Assembly (NCBI GenBank): GCA_024681515.1
Contig: JAILAR010000143.1
Coordinates: 1 to 49,098, forward strand
DNA: 49,098 bases
From: Eubacterium sp.
Lineage (GTDB): Bacteria; Bacillota; Clostridia; Lachnospirales; Lachnospiraceae
Direction of reading: 5' to 3'
Under the pieces are notes generated by a model. That model searched no databases. It was not told where the DNA came from and was given only the letters and a program-made list of their open reading frames with translations. The position numbers and the translations under genes are program-made. Position 1 is the stretch's first letter, and each line of letters begins with the position of its first letter. This document shows, piece by piece, positions 8,157 to 17,202 of this stretch.

Positions 8157-9605
8157 TTACTTAAACATGTTATCAAGTGCCGTCTGAACCAGCTGCTTGT
8201 TGGTCTCCTGGAACTGAGCTGCTGTCTGCTCACCCTTCAGAAGAAGCGGGAACTGATAGTCAACACCCATAGCGTTCCAAAGATCGATACCGGTCTTCTC
8301 ACCGCAGTAGTACATTACGTTGTAGTTGTCCTCGGTCAGAGCGTTGTTGTGCCACCAGTCATTTACGTAATCTCTCTGCTCGAAGTCGTCTCCGTAGTAA
8401 TCCTTGTACTCCTGGAATACCATGTATACCAGATACGGATCTTCTACACCCTGCGGGATGAAGTAAGCTGCTCCGGATGCGGAGTTCTTACGTGCATTTG
8501 TTTCCTTGTTTCCGGACGGACCGATCGGCATCGGAACCCAGATCTCTTCAAGGCCTGCATCTGCATCCTTGTTAGCGTCTACGATCCATGCCTGGCTGAA
8601 CCAGCATGCTACTTCGCCGTTAATGTAGCAGTTCTGATTGTCGTTCCAGTCTTCCTCGTTCCACGGTCTTGCTACGTGATCTACATTGTACATGTTGTAG
8701 ATGAAATCAAGTGTCTCGCCGACTTCCTTGCTGGACAGGTTCTCTGTCTGGTTGGAAGCAACTGCAGTACCATTGCTCATGTTGAGGTACTCGAACAGCC
8801 AGTCATATCTGGAACCGAAGCCGTATACGTCTGTTACGCCGTCGCCGTCGGAATCCTTGGTCAGCTTCATCAGGTACTCTCTCCACTTCTCCCATGTCCA
8901 CTCGCCTCTCTCATAGAGTGCGTTCGGATTCTCAAGTCCTGCGTCGTCCAGCATCTTCTTGTTGAAGGACAGTACGTAGGAAGAACCGGGGATGGACTCA
9001 CCGCCTACCGGCAGCATGAAATAAGTTCCGTCAAAACCGTTGATGTTGATGGTGGTCAGATAATTCTGATTTGTCAGGATATCCGCATCTGCCGGAAGCA
9101 CCTTGGCAAGGTCCGTTGCATATCCGTTAGCAACAGCCGGGATACCGAATGCAGGCTCGGTCAGATAGATATCGCAGTCCGGCTTACCTGCCAGAACGGA
9201 GGTATTGATGGACTCCTGGATTCCGTCGTAGGTCAGGTTCACGTACTCGATGCGTACGTTGTACTTCTCCTCAACGCGCTTCAGGTTATCGAACATCATC
9301 TGTGCCAGCTCCTCATCGGATACTGACGGATCATCATGAATGTCCTTATGTGTGCTGTCATAGTAAATGTCGTACCATGTACCGATCCGGATGGTACGCG
9401 GCTCGCTTCCCTCATGCTTCGGAGTCTTGGACTCGGAACCGCTTGTGCTTGCTTCCGTAGCTCCGCCTTCCGTACTTGCGGACGGTGCGCTTGTATCTCC
9501 ACTGCCTGAAGCGGTCGTTCCGTCAGAACCGGAACCGCAGGCTGCCATGCTGAGCGCCATTGTGGCTGTCAGTGCAAGGGCTGTCAGTTTCTTGAATTTC
9601 TTCAT
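8157..9605 (-). CDS. Extracellular sugar-binding lipoprotein of an ABC importer
   Basis: A 482-residue family 1 type solute-binding protein. A lipoprotein signal with lipobox LSMAAC (Cys23) is followed by a Ser/Thr/Gly-rich linker to about residue 65, then the two-lobed binding domain (starting near RTIRIGTWYDIYY). AAGGAGG precedes ATG 9605. It probably captures manno-oligosaccharides for the permease pair at 11784-13871. There is no ATPase gene in the window, so a shared MsmK/MsmX-type ATPase encoded elsewhere is presumed. The neighbouring upstream gene encodes a multi-module carbohydrate-binding lipoprotein, so capture may be a two-protein job. Ligand identity is inferred only from context. 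Confidence 0.9.
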   Translation of the reverse strand: MKKFKKLTALALTATMALSMAACGSGSDGTTASGSGDTSAPSASTEGGATEASTSGSESKTPKHEGSEPRTIRIGTWYDIYYDSTHKDIHDDPSVSDEELAQMMFDNLKRVEEKYNVRIEYVNLTYDGIQESINTSVLAGKPDCDIYLTEPAFGIPAVANGYATDLAKVLPADADILTNQNYLTTININGFDGTYFMLPVGGESIPGSSYVLSFNKKMLDDAGLENPNALYERGEWTWEKWREYLMKLTKDSDGDGVTDVYGFGSRYDWLFEYLNMSNGTAVASNQTENLSSKEVGETLDFIYNMYNVDHVARPWNEEDWNDNQNCYINGEVACWFSQAWIVDANKDADAGLEEIWVPMPIGPSGNKETNARKNSASGAAYFIPQGVEDPYLVYMVFQEYKDYYGDDFEQRDYVNDWWHNNALTEDNYNVMYYCGEKTGIDLWNAMGVDYQFPLLLKGEQTAAQFQETNKQLVQTALDNMFK

Positions 9606-9640
9606 TTCTGTATGATCCTCCTTATGATCTTTTGATGTTT

Positions 9641-9677
9641 TTCTGAAACGGGGAATTTCATGATCCCCGCTTCAGAA
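9641..9677 (-). other. Strong intercistronic hairpin between two lipoprotein genes
   Basis: TTCTGAAACGGGGA (9641-9654) and TCCCCGCTTCAGAA (9664-9677) form a 14-base-pair stem with one non-Watson-Crick pair and a nine-base loop. No T tract follows on the minus strand, so an mRNA stabilising or processing role is more likely than termination. Confidence 0.7.
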
Positions 9678-9724
9678 GAACAATAATTCAATGTAAATGA
9701 TTATGGACTGCCGATCAGCAACAA

Positions 9725-11635
9725 TTATTTAACGAAGCTGATCCATGCGCCGTTTACTTCCCATGCGGAGGAAGCCTCAAACTGAACGCGTGTGCCCCAG
9801 GTGGACTTATCCTCGCCGCACTGCTCTGCAATCATCTCGTAACTGATCTGGCAGTGGTTGCCGTCAAACAGTGCATAACCCTGTCCGGAACCGTCGTAGT
9901 CACCGACACCGACGCGCTTCCAGCCTGCTGCGGAATCCGGCATAACGATCCAGATCTCACCTGTCTCAGACTTGTAGCTGATATCGATCACGCTGCCCGG
10001 TACCAGAGCTTCGATCATTTCCGGAGTCAGATCGAATCCATCCTGTGCCCAGCCGTCACCCTTCTTGCCGGTGCCCAGCTCGATGTGTGTGTTGGTTGAT
10101 ACAAAGCCTGCTGCCGTACCTACGCGTACACCGTAAACTTCCCATGCGGAGTCGGATTCACACTGGATCATGGAGCCCCACTTGGTGATGTCATCGCCAC
10201 AGTACTGAGCGATCATTTCGTACGGGATGTATGCCTTGCTGCCGGTTGTTACGATATAGCCCTGTCCGGAACCGTCTGCATCACCGACGCCGACACGTGT
10301 CCAGCCAACCTCTGCCTCGTTCATAACCAGCCACATATTTCCGGATTCGGACTTGTAGCTTACTTCTACCATGGATCCCGGAACCAGTGCTGCCTTGATC
10401 TCATCGGTCATAGCCACACCTGCCTGTGCCCATGCATCCGCCTTAACTGCGTAGCCTTCCCAGTTTACTGCATGTGTCAGAGCCGGCATATCAACGCCCG
10501 TACCTACACGTACGGAGGTTACTTCCCATGCACCGTCAGACTCGCACTGGATCATGGAGCCCCACTTGGTGATGTCATCGCCGCAGACTGCTGCGATCTG
10601 CTCGTAAGTGATCTGGCAGGTATCTGCTGCATTGTTGATGTATGCGTACTGCTGACCGGATCCGTCCCAGTCGCCGACGCCTACACGGCTCCAGCCAACC
10701 TCTGCCTCGTTCATAACTACCCACAGATGTCCGGTCTCGGCCTTGAACTTGATCTCGATCACGGAACCCGGAACCAGGGCTTCCTTGATGGCGTCTGTCA
10801 TGGCAACGCCTGCCTGTGCCCATCCGTCGCCCTTAACAGCATAGCCGTCCCAGTTCACCGGCTTCAACAGACCGAAGAGATTTGCACTGTCGCTTGCAGA
10901 AGCGAAGCCTGCCGGCGTACCGAACTCTGCGCTTGAATCTGCTGCGATGGTTGCTCCGTTCTTATCCAGGAAAGTGATATTGTCGATAAGCAGGTTGGAC
11001 GGAGTTGTCTTGGAATTATCTGTCTCTTTGGAGAGGATGATGTAGTTATCCTTTCCTACAAATCCTGCACCGCTGACATCAAACTTTGCGGTCTTCGGAT
11101 TTGAACTCTCAACGTATACGGACCAGTTGCCCGCCTTGAACTCATGGTTGTCATCGCCTGCATAGCAGTACAGGGTACCACTGGATGCAGCGAACTTGTC
11201 TGCGTTCTCTGTTCCGAGATCCATACGGATCTCTGCAAGATCAGCTGCCTTGTCGCCAAGCAGCGCGCCGACATTGATCGCAATGAACATATTGCCGCCG
11301 GCAGTGTTCGTAGCCTTCAGTGCCTTGGAACCGTTAAAGTCTACAACAGCGAGCTCGGACGGATCTGCGCCGCCTACGTTGGTTGCGACAACGGCAAATG
11401 CTGCTTTGCCATCCTCAAAATCAACGCTCGGATCTGCCTTAGCCTCCGGCTCCGGTGCTGTGGTATCCGGTGTCTCTGATGATGCTTCCTGTTCTGTTGT
11501 TGCAGCAGGTGCAGCGGTCGTAGCCTCTCCTCCGGATGACGCGGTCGTGCCATCGGAAGAGTTGCCGCATGCAGCCAGGGAAGACACCATCATGGCGGAT
11601 GCCAGAACGATAGTTGCAAGTTGCTTCTTCTTCAC
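9725..11635 (-). CDS. Surface lipoprotein made of carbohydrate-binding modules
   Basis: A 636-residue lipoprotein (lipobox SLAAC, Cys23; Thr/Ala/Glu linker to about 68) with no catalytic domain that I can see. Residues about 70-235 look like a DFEDG...IDNITFLD beta-sandwich of the CBM27/CBM4 kind. Three repeats of about 115 residues follow (about 262-379, 392-508, 520-636). Each has W/GWAQ.G, LVPGS, a strand ending in W.V or W.RVGVGD, and CGDD or CGED near its end. The repeats resemble small plant-polysaccharide-binding modules (CBM65/CBM80 or DUF5620 style), but I cannot fix the family. The start is GTG 11635 with GAGGAGG eight bases upstream. It lies between the permeases and the binding protein, so mannan tethering at the cell surface is the likely job. 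Confidence 0.8.
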   Translation of the reverse strand: MKKKQLATIVLASAMMVSSLAACGNSSDGTTASSGGEATTAAPAATTEQEASSETPDTTAPEPEAKADPSVDFEDGKAAFAVVATNVGGADPSELAVVDFNGSKALKATNTAGGNMFIAINVGALLGDKAADLAEIRMDLGTENADKFAASSGTLYCYAGDDNHEFKAGNWSVYVESSNPKTAKFDVSGAGFVGKDNYIILSKETDNSKTTPSNLLIDNITFLDKNGATIAADSSAEFGTPAGFASASDSANLFGLLKPVNWDGYAVKGDGWAQAGVAMTDAIKEALVPGSVIEIKFKAETGHLWVVMNEAEVGWSRVGVGDWDGSGQQYAYINNAADTCQITYEQIAAVCGDDITKWGSMIQCESDGAWEVTSVRVGTGVDMPALTHAVNWEGYAVKADAWAQAGVAMTDEIKAALVPGSMVEVSYKSESGNMWLVMNEAEVGWTRVGVGDADGSGQGYIVTTGSKAYIPYEMIAQYCGDDITKWGSMIQCESDSAWEVYGVRVGTAAGFVSTNTHIELGTGKKGDGWAQDGFDLTPEMIEALVPGSVIDISYKSETGEIWIVMPDSAAGWKRVGVGDYDGSGQGYALFDGNHCQISYEMIAEQCGEDKSTWGTRVQFEASSAWEVNGAWISFVK

Positions 11636-11684
11636 TTCTCATTCCTCCTCTTAAAGTGATTTTTATAGTTTCTTAAGCGGGGGA

Positions 11685-11753
11685 GACGCGTGACATTGGG
11701 ACAATCCCTCGGTCACTTTACGTGACAGGGGAACTCTCCCCTTGTCACGCGTC
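11685..11753. repeat. Three-hairpin cloverleaf-like palindromic element
   Basis: Outer arms GACGCGTGACA (11685-11695) and TGTCACGCGTC (11743-11753) enclose three small hairpins: GGG/CCC at 11698-11708, GTCAC/GTGAC at 11712-11726, and AGGGGA/TCCCCT at 11727-11742. The compact multi-arm palindrome recalls REP or BIME-type elements moved by REP-associated transposases; that link is inference. It lies between the permease gene and the binding-module lipoprotein gene. Confidence 0.7.
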
Positions 11754-11783
11754 CTCATCACGCCCGCCTTACTACCTGTTTTT

Positions 11784-12923
11784 TTATCCGACGATGCCGC
11801 TTCGCTCTACACCTTCGATGAACTGCTTCTGCAGGATCACGTAAATGATCACCAGCGGGAGCATGACCAGTACGATTCCGGCATCCATGTAAAGCTGCAG
11901 GATGTTCGGGTCGTAGATCCGGTAGACATTTCCGACGTTGGCCGCCAGGGTGGCGACTCGTTTGGACAGCAGGATCGAATCGCTGATATTGAACAGCTTC
12001 GCGTAGAAGGTGTCATTGTACTGCCATACCAGCGAGAAGATGGATACCGTGATCGCTGCCGGCGTTGCGTTCCGGAGCATGATCCGGAAATAAGTATACC
12101 ACACGCCGCAGCCATCCACATAGGCTGCCTCTTCGATCTCTTTCGGAAGTCCCCGGAAGAACTGGTTGAAGATGTAGATGTACAGTCCCGACCTTAGTCC
12201 GCAGGCCAGGAAGGTCATGATGTACATGGGCCAGACCGTACCCAGCAGGTTCGGACTCTTCCCGAGGATCAGCGACAGGATCCCGAATACATCAAAGTTT
12301 GCAAAGGTCATATACAGCGGAAGCATGATGGTGTGGGTCGGGATGACGATCATGACTACCACGAATGCGAAGAGCACTTTCTTCAGCGGGAAATCATACC
12401 GTGCAAATCCGTAGCCGACCATGGAACACATGAACACCTGGATCAGCATCAGCGATACGGAGTACAGGATGGTGCTGAGGGAAGTCGATGTATAATTCAG
12501 CGTCTTCCATGCCACCTCGTACCGTTCCATCGTGGGACTCTGAGGGATCATATAAACCATGGTGTTGTAGTTATCCGCGTCCGAGAAGAAGGATCTGGCG
12601 ATGATGCCCAGCACCGGTCCTACGATCACGTACGCAACACCGATCAGTACTACCCAACGGAAGAGGCCGAGGATAAAGCTCTTAATGCCATCGGTGATCT
12701 TGCTCTTCGTATTGATATCCATTTTTTTGAAATGGAATCCTTTCGGATTGACAGCTACAAGTTCATCCGGTTCGGCAGACCTGACTGATTCTTTGTTTCC
12801 GTCTGACTCAGCGTCTTCTGCTTTTTTCGCAGTTTCTTCTGCTTCCGTAACATCTTCATTTTTCGTTACCGCCTGCTTCACAGCTTCTGTCACTGCGTCT
12901 GTCTTTGAAACAGATTTCTCCAT
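11784..12923 (-). CDS. ABC sugar permease, MalG type, with acidic N-terminal tail
   Basis: Inner-membrane permease subunit of a carbohydrate importer, 379 residues. Six transmembrane helices span about 85-375. The EAA loop that docks the ATPase reads EEAAYVDGCGVWYTYF. About 75 residues before the first helix are soluble, rich in Glu, Lys and Ala, and longer than usual for MalG-type permeases. ATG 12923 lies 13 bases from a strong GGAGGTGATC, a wide spacing. The gene follows the MalF-type permease by 24 bases and precedes the carbohydrate-binding lipoprotein and the binding protein. The four probably form one importer. Substrate, inferred from context, is manno-oligosaccharide. Confidence 0.9.
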   Translation of the reverse strand: MEKSVSKTDAVTEAVKQAVTKNEDVTEAEETAKKAEDAESDGNKESVRSAEPDELVAVNPKGFHFKKMDINTKSKITDGIKSFILGLFRWVVLIGVAYVIVGPVLGIIARSFFSDADNYNTMVYMIPQSPTMERYEVAWKTLNYTSTSLSTILYSVSLMLIQVFMCSMVGYGFARYDFPLKKVLFAFVVVMIVIPTHTIMLPLYMTFANFDVFGILSLILGKSPNLLGTVWPMYIMTFLACGLRSGLYIYIFNQFFRGLPKEIEEAAYVDGCGVWYTYFRIMLRNATPAAITVSIFSLVWQYNDTFYAKLFNISDSILLSKRVATLAANVGNVYRIYDPNILQLYMDAGIVLVMLPLVIIYVILQKQFIEGVERSGIVG

Positions 12924-12947
12924 AGCGCGTCGATCACCTCCCCTCTT

Positions 12948-13871
12948 CTAATTATAGTAGAACGTTCGCTTTTGAATAAACCTGACAACTAAGGCAAGTA
13001 TTGCACAAGTTATCAGTGTTGAGATCAGGGAGAAGGTGGAACTTAGTCCGTAGTTCTTCTCCGAGAACGCCGTATTGTATGCCAGGTTTACAACTTCTGA
13101 GTTTACAAAACTGTCCACCACGGTGTAGACCACGACGGTGATAATGTGTGGCATGACCATGGGGAAGGTAACCTTCCAGAAGGTCTCATACGCCGTTGCG
13201 CCTTCGATCTTTGCCACCTCATACATGGAGCTGGGGATCGACTGCAGCGCAGCGATGAAAATGATGATCTGCACACCGGAAGCATTGATGATATCACTGA
13301 TCCGGCCAACCGCTCCGACTACGTACTCGATCAGACCCATGGGAAGGCCCAGATTGCTGAACATCTGTACGTAATACTCTACGCTGATACCGGAGCTGAC
13401 GGATTCAGCCACCTCCGCACCTGCGGAGGAAAGACCGCCCATCATCATGCTGGCGGACACCTTCATGGCAGCCAGAATGGCTTCCGAATTCAGGATGACC
13501 GGCAGGAAGAAGATGGCACGCATCAGCGTCCGTCCCTTGAACTTCCTGTTCAGGAGCATTGCGATCATCAGACTGAAGAAGGTGATCAGCGGAACGTCGA
13601 TCAGCATATCGCCTACGGAAGAGGTCAGGATCTGCTTGAAGGTTCCGTGCCCGCGGAAAGCAAACAGGAAGTTGTCCAGTCCAACGTACTTCAGCGTATA
13701 ACCGCCGCCGTTGTTGACGGTCAGATCCGATAAGGAGAACTGCACCGTCATGATCAGACTCCGGAGATAGAACGCCAGGAAACCGATCAGCCACGGAACG
13801 ATGAACATGAACCCTTTCATGGAGCGCTTACGGGCCAGAGTCATCTTCTGTTTTTTCTTTTTCTCTCCCAT
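12948..13871 (-). CDS. ABC sugar permease, MalF/LplB type
   Basis: A 307-residue permease with six hydrophobic helices and an EAA loop reading YEVAKIEGATAYETFW. It pairs with the MalG-type permease downstream. I place the start at ATG 13871 (MGEKKKKQKM), five bases after GGAGGG. The ribosome binding site lies inside the end of the DUF5696 gene, whose TGA ends one base before this ATG, so translation is likely coupled. An upstream TTG extension is not needed. A long extracytoplasmic loop (about 135-190) between helices is larger than in minimal permeases. Coupling to DUF5696 ties this importer to the cluster upstream. Confidence 0.92.
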   Translation of the reverse strand: MGEKKKKQKMTLARKRSMKGFMFIVPWLIGFLAFYLRSLIMTVQFSLSDLTVNNGGGYTLKYVGLDNFLFAFRGHGTFKQILTSSVGDMLIDVPLITFFSLMIAMLLNRKFKGRTLMRAIFFLPVILNSEAILAAMKVSASMMMGGLSSAGAEVAESVSSGISVEYYVQMFSNLGLPMGLIEYVVGAVGRISDIINASGVQIIIFIAALQSIPSSMYEVAKIEGATAYETFWKVTFPMVMPHIITVVVYTVVDSFVNSEVVNLAYNTAFSEKNYGLSSTFSLISTLITCAILALVVRFIQKRTFYYN

Positions 13872-13872
13872 A

Positions 13873-16533
13873 TCACCCTCCGACAGCGTAGCTCTTTGCT
13901 TCAACGGTCACGCCGTCTACATTCACGCTTTCTCCCGTGTGGTTTACATAAATCTTGACGCCGTTGCTGTATGTCGTAACGGACACACCGCTCTGAACGT
14001 TCTTATGATCCGTTATCTTTGCGCCGCTCACCTTGGAAAGCACGGCATTCGTATCCTTCCATACGGAAACGGCTGTATCCTTCCATACATCGAAGGAAGT
14101 GGAATACATTTTGTTCAGACCCGTCATCTTCATCTCCGTTGCTTCCTCTTTCGTGAATACGAAATGCGGAGCCGCGCCGGTTTCGATCAGAGTCAGAACG
14201 ATCTCATTTACATCCGTGGTATTCCCCATGTTGATCAGACTGCCGCAGTAGTCGATGCAGCCGTGGATCAGCATCTGGTAGAACGGAACGGATTCATCGA
14301 TCACATAGTAATCATTGTCGGACAGCGGCGCGTTCAGAATATCATCGGCGTAGGCGAAGGTGTAATCATTTCCGTCGTTCACCAGGATCTTCTTGCCCGT
14401 GTCATCCATCTTTTGGAACTGTGCTTTCACGATCTGCAGTGCCTGCTCCCGGGTGATCACGTTAGTGCGCCGCTTGTCAGACTGCAGCACACTTCCCAGA
14501 TCCCGAAGGCCGATGCCGGATACGTTGTAATCCGTGATCTTCTCCGTGAAGCTTTCGGTATAACGTACCAGGAACTTCGGAGAGATCAGATAGTAGATAT
14601 TTTCGTCGTAACCGAGACTTGCTGTCTGCCGGAGGCTCACCGGATTTACCTCGCCGAACTCGCCCACATAACCGGTGCCGTAGTACCGGGAGCTCTCATT
14701 GGACGCCGAATACCGGCTGCTCACATCGGAGACCTTCTGGAATGCACAGTCCACATACAGGTCTCCGCCCAGGCCCTCAACCGTATCTGTCAGTTTTTCC
14801 AGATCCGATTTGCCTCCCAGCTTGCCGGGGACCTTGATCTTGCCCAGTGTATCATGATAATAACCGCCGCCGGACCAGCCCTGCAGGTTCATGACCTGAT
14901 TTGTAACGCCTGCTTCGGAAAGGTCCTTTGCCATATCCCCGGCCTCATCAAAGGTGGTCATGGCCAGCAGTCCGCGGTACTGAACTCCCAGGAAATACTT
15001 GGTCTCTTCCACGCCGCTGATCACATCGTAGTACAGCTTGATATCGCCGGCTTCTTCCGCCTTCTCCTGCAGTCTGCCTTCTTTGATCAGACGGTTTCGA
15101 TAGTAGTTTGCCGCGCCTGTGTATCCGTTGTTCTCCTCTGTCAGGAAGGTATACCGCATGGTCAGCGGGCTGTCGTAGAAGGTCTTCTCCACGATGGGAA
15201 GGTTGGCCTCGGAACCGGTGGTACCGAACATGGCCAGCGTATCATTTCCGCGAACCGTGAATGTCGTATAAACGTTGTTGTATTCGTTAATGTCCCCGGA
15301 GACACCGGCAGATACGTTTGCCAGAGACGCTCCGGATTCGATGGTTGCCAGGATACCGGACTTCTCGCGGAAGATCCCGAACAGCGGCAGTTTGGCGTTC
15401 TCCGTGATCTCACGGACCGTGTAGTCTGCAACCATGGGATCGAGTCCGTAAATGTACTCGGAATAATCATTTCCGGACTGCTGCTTGCTCTTGCCGTTGT
15501 TGAAGTAAATGATGGAGCCGGTGCCGTTGGGTACCAGCATGTACCCCTCTTCGTCCTTCCCGGCTGCGCCGAAGAAATTCAGCATCTGGATGTCGTGGAT
15601 GGCACCGCCGCCGCTCTCCGATACGCCCTTCATGTAGACCGTAGCTTCCAGATAATCATCCTTCAGTGTGTAATCCAGAGGAACCGTGAAGGAGATGTTC
15701 TCTTCCACTTCACCCTCGGCCACTTCCATCTCACGGTCGTAATCTTCTTTGGTCCAACCGACCTTCTCAAAGTACTCATTCAGCCGGCGAAGCTCTGCCA
15801 CACCCTTCTGGGTATTGCTCAGCATGACCAGGATATCATCCCCGAGATCGCTCTTGATGAACTTCTTCTTGGTGTACTTGGCTGCGTCCTTGCCTTCCTT
15901 GGAGCCGTCTGCCTCCAGCTGCTCCAGGATCCGATCCAGGGATTCCTGCCGGATGTAAATGGGCACGATACCTGTGGATGCGGTGGTATCACCGAAGGTG
16001 TAGGTAATGCGGACGCCGTTTTCGATGCTCTCCGCCTTGATCTGATCGAAGGCCACTGCCTGACTGAAGGAATCGAAGGTATTCTCGATCCGCTGCGTAT
16101 TGTAGTAGTCCAGGATCAGCTGACTCTTCATGTTGTTGCGGTTGGACTGGTTCACGATCTTATCATCGTCCGCTCCCGGAGGATTGGAGTAGATGGTCTC
16201 GCCGTTCCGCTTGTCATACACTGCGATGCTTCCGTCAGAAGTCTTCACATACAGCTTCAGAGCCTCGGTCTCCGCCGCCAGCTGGAATCCTTCCACCGCG
16301 GGAGAACTGTCCGAAAGCGCCTTGAACTCACCGGCGGACGGCATCTCATATTCCGTGAGATAATCCTTATAATGATTGTAGAAATTATAGCGAATCAATC
16401 GGTAAGCCATGTAGATCCCGAAAACAGCCAGCGCTCCGAGGATCACCCAGATTACCCATTTGCCGAGCTTCTTTCGCTGCTTCTTCAGGTTCAGCTCCTT
16501 CATCGCTTTTTTCTGTTCTTTTGTCCTCGCCAT
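13873..16533 (-). CDS. DUF5696-type membrane-anchored surface protein
   Basis: A large protein (886 residues) with a Lys-rich start, one transmembrane helix at about 25-45, and the rest outside the cell. I recognise it as DUF5696-like, a family found next to ABC sugar permeases in Firmicutes with no assigned biochemistry. The first half (about 60-480) looks like beta-sandwich modules. The second half (about 490-830) has alternating segments suggestive of a glycosidase-like barrel, but I cannot assign catalytic residues. It is followed with a one-base gap by a MalF-type permease, and preceded by Yip1 and NHL genes. It could be an accessory glycan-processing or glycan-delivery factor; that is inference. 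Confidence 0.75.
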   Translation of the reverse strand: MARTKEQKKAMKELNLKKQRKKLGKWVIWVILGALAVFGIYMAYRLIRYNFYNHYKDYLTEYEMPSAGEFKALSDSSPAVEGFQLAAETEALKLYVKTSDGSIAVYDKRNGETIYSNPPGADDDKIVNQSNRNNMKSQLILDYYNTQRIENTFDSFSQAVAFDQIKAESIENGVRITYTFGDTTASTGIVPIYIRQESLDRILEQLEADGSKEGKDAAKYTKKKFIKSDLGDDILVMLSNTQKGVAELRRLNEYFEKVGWTKEDYDREMEVAEGEVEENISFTVPLDYTLKDDYLEATVYMKGVSESGGGAIHDIQMLNFFGAAGKDEEGYMLVPNGTGSIIYFNNGKSKQQSGNDYSEYIYGLDPMVADYTVREITENAKLPLFGIFREKSGILATIESGASLANVSAGVSGDINEYNNVYTTFTVRGNDTLAMFGTTGSEANLPIVEKTFYDSPLTMRYTFLTEENNGYTGAANYYRNRLIKEGRLQEKAEEAGDIKLYYDVISGVEETKYFLGVQYRGLLAMTTFDEAGDMAKDLSEAGVTNQVMNLQGWSGGGYYHDTLGKIKVPGKLGGKSDLEKLTDTVEGLGGDLYVDCAFQKVSDVSSRYSASNESSRYYGTGYVGEFGEVNPVSLRQTASLGYDENIYYLISPKFLVRYTESFTEKITDYNVSGIGLRDLGSVLQSDKRRTNVITREQALQIVKAQFQKMDDTGKKILVNDGNDYTFAYADDILNAPLSDNDYYVIDESVPFYQMLIHGCIDYCGSLINMGNTTDVNEIVLTLIETGAAPHFVFTKEEATEMKMTGLNKMYSTSFDVWKDTAVSVWKDTNAVLSKVSGAKITDHKNVQSGVSVTTYSNGVKIYVNHTGESVNVDGVTVEAKSYAVGG

Positions 16534-16569
16534 GCGAAGTCTCCTTACTAAGAGCTTTGTTCCGCGTTA

Positions 16570-17202
16570 TTACGCCCTGAACATCAATTCCTGATAGATA
16601 CTGTAAATGAAGCTGTATACCTGATTGACCAGATCCACCAGCAGAAGCAGGATGAAAATGATCAGCAGCATGGCCACCAGGGTCAGGAGCAGTGTGATCA
16701 GCGTCTTGCCCAGGGTGAAGCTGTGTACCGTCATGATCCCCACCAGCATCAGGAACAGCGTATAAGCGATCCCGATCCCACAGATCATGGTATAAAAGGC
16801 TGCCTCATCCTTCGATACGAACTGGCTGAGCAGTGTACCGATCAGGATGCAGACGGTAGCCGGCAGGGTGGAATACCCGATGGCTACGATGATATCCTTC
16901 AGTCTTCCCTTGCCCTCCATAAGGCAGGTGATGGACCAGTTGCTGACACAGATCAGCAGGAAGAATAAAAGGACCGTAACCAGCTCCGACAGAGAGTTGA
17001 CATTCCGTGGGTCAACGTTGTTGACTACAAAGCCGGCAGAGATACGGTTGATGGACCAGGTCACCGAGAACAGTACCACCATGATCAGTGCGATCACCAC
17101 GCTGCCATGCTCTCTGTGCCGGATCTCATAGAAACCGTCGCCGGGATGGCTGATGGTGTAAAAGAGGTATTTCCATTTATCTTTCGATAATTGCTTTCCC
17201 AC
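16570..17202 (-). CDS. Yip1-family polytopic membrane protein
   Basis: A 210-residue protein with about five hydrophobic helices (roughly 30-55, 70-92, 105-130, 140-165, 168-200) and the short Gly/Pro-bearing loops of the Yip1 domain (HPGDGFYEIRH near the N-terminus). The function of bacterial Yip1 proteins is unknown. The start codon is GTG 17202, which overlaps the TAG stop of the NHL gene by one base (TAGTG), with GGAGGG upstream, so the two genes are translationally coupled. It probably forms part of the same membrane assembly as the NHL, DUF5696 and permease proteins. Confidence 0.75.
   Translation of the reverse strand: MGKQLSKDKWKYLFYTISHPGDGFYEIRHREHGSVVIALIMVVLFSVTWSINRISAGFVVNNVDPRNVNSLSELVTVLLFFLLICVSNWSITCLMEGKGRLKDIIVAIGYSTLPATVCILIGTLLSQFVSKDEAAFYTMICGIGIAYTLFLMLVGIMTVHSFTLGKTLITLLLTLVAMLLIIFILLLLVDLVNQVYSFIYSIYQELMFRA

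Noticed and set aside
11685-11753. Riboswitch in front of the binding-module lipoprotein gene
   Set aside because: The structure is a symmetric palindrome on both strands and no known aptamer core is recognisable; a repeat element explains it better.
13801-16551. A long plus-strand open frame opposite the DUF5696 gene (and similar ones at 17388-18806, 20037-21200, 22945-24345)
   Set aside because: These lie antisense to genes with clear domains, have no ribosome binding sites or recognisable motifs, and arise from the codon use of the real gene.
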